Shown here: one piece after another, positions 28,533 through 40,500 of the stretch
Layout: every line of letters begins with the position of its first letter
Numbering within the stretch: the first letter of the stretch is position 1
NCBI GenBank assembly: GCA_021819435.1
Contig: JAKARB010000001.1
Span: 310,001-374,000 of the forward strand
Source of the DNA: Pseudomonadota bacterium
GTDB lineage: Bacteria > Pseudomonadota > Gammaproteobacteria > Burkholderiales > Burkholderiaceae_C
DNA: 64,000 bases
Reading direction: 5' to 3'
Translations under genes and position numbers: made by a program
The notes under the pieces: model-generated
Told to the model about the DNA's origin: nothing
Database searches by the model: none
Seen by the model: the letters and a program-made list of their open reading frames with translations, nothing else

Positions 28533-31500
28533 TCACCTCGATCCGTCGGTGCCGGTGCGCTGTGTCAGCGCGTCGCGCGCGCGGTCCAGCCAGCCTCGGC
28601 GCTTGGGCGGTGTGGTGTCGGCCTGGGGGACTGGTCGATCAGATCGGGCAGGAGGGCAGTGGAGCGTGTCGTTGGCGGAGTTCGCGCCGGGGCTTGCGCT
28701 GGTGCTTGAGCCCAATGAGGTGTCAGCCTGCGCGGGGGCGGCGGAGGCCGCGATCTGGGCCAGCGTTTCGTACACGAATCGGCGTGCATCGACGTCGACG
28801 CCGAGGGCCTTGCGGGTTTCCTCAACGGCGACCATGGCGAGCAGCGAGTTGCCACCGAGCTCGAAGAAGTTGTCTTGCGCCGTGATGCCGTTGACACCCA
28901 GCAGGTTCTGCCAGATGCCGATGAGCACGGCGTCGGCGGGCTGGGCTTTGGGGGGCATGGACGGCGGCGTTTGTGCGGTCGGCTGTGAGGGAGATTGCGC
29001 TGATGCGCCCATGCTGCCTTGTGTCGCGGGGTGTGCAGAGGACGTGGGCGTTGCAGCGCGCGCAGCAGCATCTGGGGTCTGCGCCGCCTCGGCGAGCTGG
29101 GGTTGCGGCCTTGACTGCGAGGTGGTTTGCGTCGCGCTCTTTCCGGATGATTGCGCGGCAGATGGCGGGGGCGCGATGTTCAGGCACTGCAACTGCCCAT
29201 CTGCGCGCCAGCGCAGCGAGACGGCGTGTTGATCGTCTCCGGCCAGGTGGCCAGGGGCGTTTACGCCCACGGCTTGGCCACGCTGGTCGAGCAGGCTCAG
29301 GCCATGCAACAGCGGCTGGCCGCAAGCGCCCATGTCGCGCTCGTCGGACAGCCAGCCGGCCGCCACAGGCAACCCGGATGCGGGATGCGGCAACAGCGAA
29401 GCGACGTGAACCGGTGCGGCGGACAGGGGGGCCAGCACCGACGCATGGGCTTCGCGGGCGGACAGGATGATGGCGTGTGGTCGGCCGGCCGGATTGCGCA
29501 CGGCCGCCAAGGCTTGGCTGGCGCTCAAGCACGCCGATGACGATGTGCTGGCGGGGATCGCATCGGTGGGGCCGGCCAGCAGGGTGGCGACGTTTTTCAC
29601 GCGGGCCGCGAGCAGCAAGGCCACTCGGGTCATGGCTGGCAGGTCGGAGCCGATGGTGAGCTGCTGGCTGAAGCCCGCGCCCAGCTGGCTCGCCAGTCGG
29701 CAGGCCACTTCGTTGACCTCTGCCGCGGTGACTGCTCGTGCTGTGCCGGCAGCGCCATCGCTTGGCGCGCTGGTTGTGAGCGCCGAGGGCATCGCACCTG
29801 AAACGAAACCTGGCACGAAGCCCGGCACGAGGTGCGCGCCCAGGTGCAAGGCACCCGTCACGGCTTGTTCAGAGATCACGGCATGCAAGCCAGGCGTGCC
29901 CTTCAGACCTGCGCCCTGGGTGGCTGGCGCCACGCAGTTCAGGCCCAGTTGCCAGACGCCCAGGCAGGCCACCACCTGGGCCACCGGGTCGGCGATGTCC
30001 ACGCCCACGGTGGCTTGGGTGGGCACGTGCTGGCCGAGGTGGGCGCGCAGCGTGTCCGCACAGTGCTGCACGCGCTTGGCAAGCTCGGCGGCCGACACGA
30101 TGCGGGTGCCCGAGCTCAGGGCGATGGCATCGGGCTGCGCGGGCTTGCGCACCGCGTCGAGCGCGGCCAGCCCGTCGCCCTGGGTACCCAGCGCGGCGGG
30201 CTGCCAGCTCTGCAGCAGGCGAGCCTCGGCCTCGGTGGGGGCCAGCAGTTCACTCATCAGCGTGTTGGGCTGAGCGATCAGGCGTTGAACGACGGTGACG
30301 TAGCGGTCGCGCAGGGCGTCGGCCGTGGCGGGCAGCAGCACGTCGGTGTCGTACTGGAAGCCGCCTGCGATCTTGTCCTTCTCTTCGACCAGCCAGAAGT
30401 TCAGGTCTTCGGTGGCGCCGTACTTCAGCAGGTTGACGCGCTCGTGGTCGAGGTCGCCCCAGCGGGTGAGGCGATCACGCACGTCCTGGAAATTGAACAG
30501 CACCTGGTAGAGCCGAGCCGACTTCAGCTTGAGCTGTTGCGCGATGAGTTCGAAAGGCACGTCCTGGTTCGAGAGCGCACCGGTGACTTGGCGGCGCACC
30601 TCGCGCACCCAGTCCAGGCCGCTGAGATCGTTCATGGCCGGCTGCACGGCCACGCGCATGGGCAGCATGTTGTTGAAGAAGCCCATGACGTGTTCCAGCT
30701 CGGGCGCGGGGCGGCCGCGCACGGGCAGGCCGATGCCGGGGGCGCTCTCGTCCATCCACTCCGACATCAGCGCGGCGTAGACGGCCAGGAAGACGATGGA
30801 CACGGGGCTGCCGGTCTGGCGCGCGATGGCCCGCACGGCATCCGACTGCGTCTGGTCGAAGCCGAGGAAGGCGGTGGCGCCGTTGCCCGAAGGTGTTTCG
30901 GGGCGGGCGCGGTCGATCGGTGGCTCGGACAACTGCGGGTGGCGGTTGGCGAGGTCTTCCCAGAAGCGCAGCTGTTGCTTGATCTCGTCGCCCTTCATCC
31001 ACTCGTTGTGCCAGGCGGCGAAGTCGCCCTGGTCGACCACGAGCTCGGGCAGCGGCGACGTGGCTGCGCCTGATGCGAAGGCCGCGTAGTGCGCCGACAG
31101 CTCGCGGTAGAGCACGTCGAACGAAGCGCCGTCCCACACGATGTGGTGTGCCATCAGGAAGAAGCCGTGGTGGTCGTCGGCGAGCTTGTAGAGCTGGCTG
31201 CGGATCAGGGGCGCATGGTCGAGCTCGAAGGTCTGCGCGACCAGCTCGTTCATGTGGCGCTGCATGGCGGCTTCGCGTTCGGCCTCGGGCAGGTTGGTGA
31301 GGTCGAGAAGGGGGATGTCGGGCGGTTGCAGCGCGTTGTCGATGAGTTGGATGAGCTCGCCGTTGCGGCGCACGATGCTGGCGCGGAAGGCCTCCTGGCG
31401 GCGCGCCATCTCGCGGTAGGCGCGGTTGAAGGCGGCCAGGTTCATCGGGCCACGGAAGCGGTGGCCAGACGGTGCGTGGTAGACGACGCGGCCTGGCTGG

Positions 31501-34500
31501 AAGGCCTCCATGAAGGCCACGCGTTGTTGCATCACCGTCAACGGGGCGGTGTCGCGGTCGGCGCGGCGCACCAGCGGCGGACGAGCGGGTGCGGCACCGG
31601 CACCTTGCTGGGCCACGATGGCGGCGGCCAGCTTGCCCACGGTGGGCGATTCGAACAGCGCGCGCAATTGCAACTGCACGCCGAATTCGCGGTTGAGCTG
31701 GGCGATCAGGCGGGCCGCCAGCAGGGAGTGGCCACCCATCGAGAAGAAGTCATCCTCCAGGCCAAGCGGGCCGCTTTTGAGCACGGCCTGCATGGCGCGG
31801 GCCACGCCCTGCTCGGTCTCGGACGAAGGCGCGGTGCCGGTGCTGGCCGGCGGCAGGTCTTCAACCGAAGGCGCAGGCAGGGCCTTGCGGTCGACCTTGC
31901 CGTTGGGCAGCAGGGGCAGGGCGGGCAGCGCGATCACGAACTGCGGGACCATGTAATCGGGCAGGTCTGCCTTGAGCGCCTGGCGCACGGCTTGCGCATC
32001 GACCGTGTGGCCGGGCTGAGTCTGCACGTAGGCCACCAGGCGGATGTCGCCAGGTTGGTCCTCGCGGGCCATGACCACGGTGCGCGAGACGCCGGGCTGC
32101 GCGGCCAGGCGGGTTTCGATCTCGCCGAGTTCGATGCGGTAGCCGCGGATCTTGATCTGGAAGTCGAGGCGGCCCAGGTGTTCGATCTGGCCGTCTGCGG
32201 CCCAGCGGGCGAGGTCACCAGTGCGGTACAGCAGCGCGCCGGGCCGCTCGCTGAACGGGTCGGGGATGAACTTCTCGGCGGTGAGCTCGGGGCGGTGCAG
32301 GTAACCCTGGGCCACGCTCAGGCCACCCACGCACAGCTCGCCCTCCTGGCCCACGCCACAGGGCATGCCTTGTTCGTCCAGCACCCAGCATTGGGTGTTG
32401 TCGACCGGGCCGCCCACGGTGATGCGCTGGTGGTCGGTGACGCGGCAGCCGGTGGCGTAGACAGTGGTTTCGGTCGGGCCGTAGAGGTTCCACAGCGCCA
32501 CGCCGGCATGCAGCAGGTGCTTGGCCAATGCGGGTGTGAGCGGCTCGCCGCCGGTCATGCCCTTGAAGCCCACGGGCGGCTTCCAGCCTGCGTCGGCCAG
32601 CATGTGCCAGGTGGTGGGCGTGGCCTGCATCACGTTGATGCCTTCGGATTCGATGAGAGCGGCCAGGGCTTGCGCGTCCATGGTCTCTTCGCGGCGGGCC
32701 AGCACCACGCGGGCGCCGGTGACCAGCGGCAAGAAGAGCTCGGGCACGGCCATGTCGAAGGACAGGGTGATGACGGCGAGCAGGCGGTCGCTGGCCACCA
32801 TGCCGGGGTCGCGGCGCATGCTGGCCATCAGGTTGCACACAGCATCTTGCTGCAACACCACGCCCTTGGGCTTGCCGGTGGAGCCGGAGGTGTAGATGAC
32901 GTAGGACTGGGCATCCGCCGGGGCGGGGCTGGACCAGGTGACGGCGTGGGTGGGCGCGGCGTTGAGTGCGGGCAGGTCGTCGTCCGTGCGCAATTGGGCA
33001 GCGCGGGGCATGCCGCTCAAGCTGGCGTGCGCGGACTCGGTGATGACGGCTTGCAGCTGCGCATCGGCCGTCATGTGGTGCAGGCGATCCTTCGGGAAGC
33101 TCGGGTCGAGCGGCACGTAGGCACCGCCGGCCTTGAAGATGCCCAGCAGCGCGGGCACGAGCTCGATGTTGCGGCTCATGCAAACGCCGACCAGCGAGCG
33201 GTGCGTCACGCCCAGGCCTTGCAGCAGGTGGGCGAACTGGTTGGCGCGGGCTTCGAGCTGCGCATAGGTCAGGCGCTGGCCTTGGGCCACCACGGCGATG
33301 GCGTCCGGCGTTTGCTGCACCTGGCGGAAGAACCATTGCTCGACGCGCGCGCCCGGCTCGATGGGCACGCGCGTGGCTTCGTTCCAGGCGCGGATGCGCG
33401 GGTCCACCAGCGCCAGGCGGGCGGCTTGCGGCGACGGGGCCTGGGCGTCGATGGGGGCGTCCAGGCCCTGGGCCAGCAGCCGGCACTGGTCGATCAGGGC
33501 CTGCACCAGCTCCTGCGCGCGCTGCATGCTGCAGAACTCGCTGCTGTGGTGCAGGTCGAGCGTGATGACATCACCCTGGTCGTAGAAGTTGAACAGGATC
33601 TCGCTGAGCAGGGCCTGGCGGCGGCCTTCTTCCATCTCGGCCCGCACGGCGTCGTCATACGACAGCTCGACCTTGGGGTTGAGGTTGAAGAACACGCCGG
33701 TGAGCGGTGGCCGGTCGCCGCTGCCACGGATGCCGAGCGCGCGGGCCACGGTGCCTTGCGTCACCAGCGGGTACTCCAGCGCGTCCATGAGGTGGCTGCG
33801 CACGCGGGCCAGCACCTGGCGAGGCGTCTCCCCGACCTTGGCGCTCAGGCGCAGGGGCAGGTCGAGCACGCCATCGGCGAGCAGCGGGCCGTGCTGGGCC
33901 AGGGCCTGCGAGGCATAGGGCACGCTGACCACGAATTCGTCTTGACCCGAGCGCTGGCGCAGCACCACGCTGACGGCCGCGAGCATGAGCTGGAAGAGCG
34001 TGGCGCCGGCCTGGCGGGCCTGCTGGCGCAGGGCCTGGGTGGTGGTGGCGTCAATGCGGCCACGTGCGGTGTCGGCGGCGAAGGTGCGCGGGCCGCTCGG
34101 GGTGCGGTCACCCAGCGTGAGCGGCGCGGGTGGGTTGGCCAGCACACGCTTCCAGTGGGCCAGGCTTTCCTGACCTTCGGGGCCTTCGAAGCGGGCTTGT
34201 TCGGCCACGCTGAAAGCCAGTGGCGATTCGGCGGGTTCGAAGTCGGGTTGCAGGCCCAGGCAGCGGGCGCGGTAGGCCTGCGCCAGCTCAGCGTTGAACA
34301 CGCTGGCGGCCCAGCCGTCGAAAATGACGTGGCTGGCTACGACGTGCACGGCCACGCGGCCATCGGCGAGCTCGATCAAGCTGGCGGCGGCCAGCGGTGC
34401 GCGGTCGAAAGGCAGGTCCTGGTGGTTGGCCTGGTCGCACCACGCGTCGAGCGCGGCGTTGGCGTCGGTGTGCTGGCGCAGGTCCACCTCGGTGATGGGC

Positions 34501-37500
34501 ACCTGGGCGCCATCAACGATCACCTGGCGAGGCTCTTCCAGGTCGAAGCGGGTGCGGAAGGCGTCGTGGCGGTCGAGCACGTCGCGCAGGGCCTGCTTGA
34601 GGGCGCCCCGGTTGACATCGCCAGACAGGCGCAGGCAGAAGGCTTCGTTGAGGGCTTGGCGGGCGCCTTTGTCGAAGGCGCCGGCCAGCCAGCGTTCGGT
34701 TTGGCCGGGGCTCAGCGGGGCCTCTTTCAAGGCATTCGCCGCGTTCAAGGCACTCACGCCGCCCGAAGCCTTGGCAACGCCTGGTGCGCTCAACGCTGTC
34801 GACTTCGTGGCCTCACTCGGCTTGTCGCTCTTGCTGCCCGAGCCGCCTTGCGGGCCATTGCCAGCGGGGCCGCCCGATCCACCATCGCGAGGCGAGATCA
34901 GGCCCAGGCCGATCAGCTCGTCCATCACGCCAATGAAGGTGTCTGCGATGCGGTCGCAATCGGCATCCGTCATCGCCTCGGTCACGAAGTGGCCGAACTG
35001 CTCGTACAGGTGCAGGCCCTTGAAGCGGGCGAGGTAGTAGAACAGGCTGATGTTGCGGACGTTGTCGTCCCATTGCAGGCGCCACAGCGAAGCGCAGTGC
35101 ACGGCCTTGACCGGCGCGCCACGGCTGGCGAAGGCGCTGTTGATGCGGTCAACCATGCGCTGGGTGCGCGAGTTGATCGACTGATAGAGCGCGCGGCCGC
35201 CGCGCTTGATGTGCAGCAGCGAGGCGTGGGCTGCAGCCAGGGCCAGCGGGTGGCGCACGAAGGTGCCGGCGAAGTAGGTCACGCCTGCTTCGGGGTAGGA
35301 GTCGTCGCCGTATTGCCAGTGGCCGCCGTCCAGCGCGTCGAGCCACTGGCTGTTGCCGGCGATGGCCGCGAAAGGCAGGCCGCCGCCGATGATCTTGCCG
35401 TAGGTGGCGATGTCGGCGCGCACGCCGTAGAACTCTTGCGCACCACCCGGGGCCACGCGGAAGCCGGTGACCACCTCGTCGAAGATCAGCGCGGCGCCGC
35501 CCTTCGTGGCGATTTCGCGCAGTTGCTGCACGAAGGCCGTGGGCTGCAGCGTCGGGTACTTGTTCTGGATCGGCTCGATCATGATGGCCGCCAGCTCGTG
35601 CGCGCACTTGCGCAGCACCTCCAGCGACTCGGGGCTGTCGTAGTCGAGCACCAGGATGTTCTCGACCGCGTTGGCCAGGATGCCCGGCGCGGCCGACAGC
35701 GAACGCAACTGCTTGGTGCCACGCACGATCACCTCGTCGAAGATGCCGTGGTAGCTGTTGTTGAAGATGGCGATCTTCTTGCGGCCGGTGACGGTGCGCG
35801 CGATGCGCATGGCGCCCATCACGGCTTCGGAGCCGGTGTTGCAGAAGGCCACGCGCTCCATGCCCGTGAACTCGGAGATGAGCTGCGCCACATCGGCGGC
35901 CAGCGGGTGCTGAGGGCCGACCTCGATGCCCTTGTGCAACTGGTCGATCATGGCCTGGGTCACGTCTTCGCGCTTGTAGCCCAGGAAGTTGGCGCCGAAG
36001 CACGACAGCAGGTCGATGTACTCGTTGCCGTCGATGTCCCACACGCGTGCGCCCTCGGAGCGGTCGGCCACGATGGGGTAGACCAGGTCCTTCCACTGCG
36101 GGTTGAAGCCGGTGACCACGCGCGGGTCGGCCATCACCTTGCGGTGCTGCTGGCTGAACGATTTGGAGCGGCCGGTGCGAGCGTTGTAGCGGCGGATGAA
36201 ATCGTCGATCCACTGCTGCTGTGCCGGGGTGTACTCGTTCTGGGCCGACAGCACGATGCGCGCCGAGGCACCGAAGGGCTTTTCCACCAGCGCATTCTTG
36301 GACGGCTGGGCGTCGGCCGTGGGCGTGGCGTTCGAGGCGGGCATGCCGCTCACCGGTCCAGCCACTTGAGCCTGGCCTGTCGCGGGTGTCTCTGCGGGTT
36401 GCGCCACCATGGTCGGCGCCATGGCAACGGCCTGCACGGCTTGCAGCGGCTGACCTGCCAACAGCGCCAGTTGCTGCTGCATCAACACCATCTGCTGCTG
36501 TATGACAGCTTGCAGGCCATTGCCCCCTACCACGGGTGCCACGCCGGCCACGGGCATCAGCGCCTGTTGCATCACCGGCGCTTGGGCAAACACCTGTTGC
36601 TGAGCGGTGGCCATGGCGGTGGCAGGCGCAACGGCCTGGGCCTCGGGCGCCTGCACCGGCGGGGCTTCGGCAAACCGATCAGCAGGCAGTTCACCATCGA
36701 AGAACGCGGCCAGCTTGGGCAGGGTGTCGAGGTCTTCCAGCAGCCGGCGGAAGCGCAGGCGGATGCCGAAGGTCTGTTCGAAGGCCAGCGTCGCTTGCGT
36801 CAGCGACAGGGAATCGAGGCCCTGGTCCACGAAGGTGGCGTTGCGGTCGGTCGCTTCAGGCGGCAGGCCAGCCACATCCGCCAGGATGCGGACGATTTCT
36901 TGCTCGATGCGGGGCAGTCGATTCATGGCGGTCTTCGGAATGGGACTGGAAACGGTGGGCAACTGAGGCGACGATTCGGTGATCAGCTCGGGCGCGGCGA
37001 CGCGTCGCTTGAACCAATGCACCTCGCGGCGGAAAGGGTAGGTGGGCAGGGCCACGCGAGGTGTGCGCGAGGGCAGCGGCCAGGCGGGCGAGAGCCCCAG
37101 GCACCAAAGCTGGCCAAGGGCTTGCAGCGCGTGCCGTGCAGGGGGCAGGGCGGCTTGCGCGCTGCTCAGCACGGGCACCACCTTCGGCAAGGCGCCCTGG
37201 ATGCGGTGTTGGCGGATCAGCGCCGTCAGCGCCTGGCCTGGGCCCACTTCGATGAAGGTGACATCGCCCAGCGCCTGCTCGGCCTGAACGGCTTGGCTGA
37301 AAGCGACGGGTGCGCGAACCTGCGAGGCCCAATACGCGGGGTCGGTGGCCTGCTCAGCGCTCAGGCGGGTGCCACTCACGCAGGAGTAGACGGGCAACGC
37401 TGGTGCTGACAGCTTGGCGCGGGCCAGCGCAGCCTGCACGCGTGGCAAGGCACCCGCCATCGAGGCGCTGTGGAAGGCGTGTGACACCTTCAGCCGGGTG

Positions 37501-40500
37501 ATGGCGATGCCGCGTTGTTCGAGCGATGTGGCCAATGCATCGATGTCGGCGTGCGGCCCTGCCAGCACGGTGAGCTCGGGCGCGTTCAGGGCGGCCACGT
37601 CGATGCCGGCTGGCAAAGGCTGCAAGGCCGCCAGCCCGGTGCGAACGGCCAGCATGCCGCCAGCCGGTTGCGCGAACATGGCTTCACCGCGCTCGATCAC
37701 CGCGCGCATCGCGTCCTGCGGGCTGATCACGCCAGCATGGCATGCGGCGGCGTACTCGCCGATGCTGTGGCCGATCAGCGCATGTGGGCGCAGCCCCAGG
37801 CTGTCGAGCCAGGCCGCCAGCGCATGAGAGACCGCGAACAGCGCAGGCTGAGCCAGGCGGGTCTCGGCCAGGCGCGAAGCGGCTTCTTCATCGGTGGGCA
37901 AAGCCTCTACCAGCAGGTGGCGCAGCGTGGCGGCCAGCTCGGGCGGGGCCGCAGCCAGCACCTCGTCGAAGGCGAGCTGGAAAGCTGGGAACTGCTCGAC
38001 CAGCTCGCGTGCCATGCCCGGGTGCTGCGAACCTTGGCCGGGGAACGCGAAGACGATGCGGCCACCACGCTGGGCCGCCTGTGCTGATGCCTGACCCGAT
38101 GCCTGACTTTGTGCGATGGCCCGCAACCCCGCGATGGCCTCGCTGCGATCACCGGCCACGACGCACTGGCGCAGAGGCATCGCCTGGCGTCCGCGCATCA
38201 GGGTGGCTGAAACGGCCGCCAGCGGCAGTTCAGGATGGCGCTCAAGGTGGTCTGCCAAGTCGCCTGCTCGTTGCAGCAAGGCCTCGGGGTGGCGAGCTGA
38301 GATCGGCAGCAGTTGCAGCCCGGAGGCGTCGGGCAAAGGCTGGAGCGCCGCAGCGGGTGCTTCGGCCAAGACCACGTGCGCGTTCGTGCCGCCCACGCCG
38401 AATGAGCTCACGGCGGCGCGGCGAGGCGTCTCGCCGCGAGGCCATTCAAGCACCTGGGCCGACACCTGGAACGGCGAGTGCGCGAAGTCGATCTGCGGGT
38501 TGGGCTGATCGAAATGCAGCGTGCCAGGGATGTGGCCATGGTGCAGCGCCAGCGTGGCTTTGATCAGGCCTAGCACGCCAGCGGCCGCAGCCAGGTGGCC
38601 AATGTGGCCCTTAACCGAACCCAGCGTGCAAAAGCCGGTGTCCGGCGTGTCTTGCGTCCAGACGCGGGTGAGCGCCGCCACCTCGATGGGGTCGCCCAGC
38701 GCCGTGCCGGTGCCATGGGCCTCGACATAGCCGATGCCGCGCGCGTTGACCTGGGCGTGGTCCAGCGCCATGCGGATGGCCTGGGCCTGGCCGCTCACAC
38801 TCGGCGCGGTGAAGCTCGCCTTGTCGCCGCCATCGTTGTTCAGGCCCACGCCTTCGATGACGCCATAGACCGTGTCGCCATCGGCGAGCGCTTGCGAGAG
38901 GCGCTTGAGCACCACCACGCCGCCGCCACTGCCGAACACCGTGCCCGAGGCCTGCGCATCAAAAGGGCGGCAGCGCCCATCTGCCGATTCCATGCCGCCT
39001 TCGACGTGCAGGTAGCCGCCGGTTTGCGGCACCATCACCGAAGAGCCGCCCGCCAGGGCGATGTCGCACTGGCCCTGCGCCAGCGCATGCCAGGCTTGCG
39101 CCACGGCCACCAGCGAGGTCGAGCAAGCAGTGTGGATGGACACCGCAGGGCCGTTGAAGTTGAGCCGGTGGGCCACGCGGGTGGCGACGTAGTCTTTCTC
39201 GTTGGCCAGCATGGCCGCGAACTCGCCCGCTTGCGCGATCAGCTCGGGGTTCTCGGCCCGCATCGCCGGCAGGTAGGCGTTGTTCGAGGTGCCGGCGTAG
39301 ACGCCGACGCGATCGCCCGTGTCGCCACCCAGGCGGCTCGGATCAATGCCTGCGTGTTCGAGGGCGCTCCAGCACAGCTCCAGGAAAAGCCGCTGTTGCG
39401 GGTCGGTCAGCGTGGCTTCGCGGGCGGAGACGCCAAAGAAGCCCGCGTCGAAGCAGTCAGCCTGGTGCAGCACGCCACGCGCGGCCACGAAGTTGGGCTG
39501 CTCGCGCCATGCCGCAGGCACGGACGGGTCGATTTCTTCGGGGCGGAAGCGGCGCAGCGTTTCGACGTTGTCGAGCAGTTGCTGCCAGAAGGTTTCGACA
39601 TCGGCGGCGGTGCCCACGCGCACGGCCATGCCGACGATGGCCATGCCCTCGCCGGTGCTTGATGTGGCTTGACGCCGGGCGCGCGAGGCGCTGGCGCCAC
39701 CTTGGGCCGCACTGGCTTGTGATGCCAGCAGGGAGCTCAGGCCCGCCACGGTCGGGCGGTCGTACACATCGGCCACGTTGAGCTGGATGCCTTGTTCGCG
39801 GGCGCGGCTGACGAAGCGCATCACCAGCAGCGAGCGGGCGCCATGGTCGAAGACGTTGGCGTCGTCGGGCAACTGATCTGCGCCCAGCAGTTCGATCCAG
39901 AGTGCGCGCAGGCGATCGATCAGCTCGCCCGACGAGGGCCCGGTGGCGCCCGAGCCCGATGCGCGAGAAGCCGGCACGGCTGATGGCAGCCCGCGCCGGT
40001 CGATCTTGCCGCTGGGGGTGGTGGGCAGGCGATCCAGCACGGCAAACCGCACGGGCACCATGTATTCAGGCAGTCGGTCGCGCAGCCAGGCACGCCACGC
40101 GGTGATGGTCTGGTCGGCGGTCGCAGAGCCCGGGCGCAAGACCACGTGGGCCGTCAACACGCGGCCGCCATCCGGGTCGGCCGGCGCGGTGACGACGGCG
40201 TCCTGCAAGCCGGGGTGGCTCATCAGCGCCAGTTCGATGTCGCCCGGTTCGATGCGGAAACCGTCGACCTTGAGCTGCTGGTCGGCGCGGCCCAGGTAGG
40301 TGAGCGTGCCATCGGGGGACTGGCGCACGAGATCACCGGTGGCATACCAGCGGGCTGGCACGCCATCGGGGCCGGCCAGCGGGGCGAGGAAGCGCTCAGC
40401 CGTGAGGTCGGGGCGGCCCAGGTAGCCTTCTGCGAGCGTGTCGCCGCCCAGCATCAGCTCGCCGGTCTGTTCGCCTGCGGGTTCGGCTGTCTGCGCGCTT

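Noticed and set aside
31089-37409. A 2106-codon open frame on the plus strand, antisense to the synthase
   Set aside because: It is the complement of a strongly supported NRPS-PKS gene. In high-GC DNA with GC-rich third positions the opposite strand stays open for long distances. The translation is His/Gly/Arg/Ala-rich with no recognisable domain.
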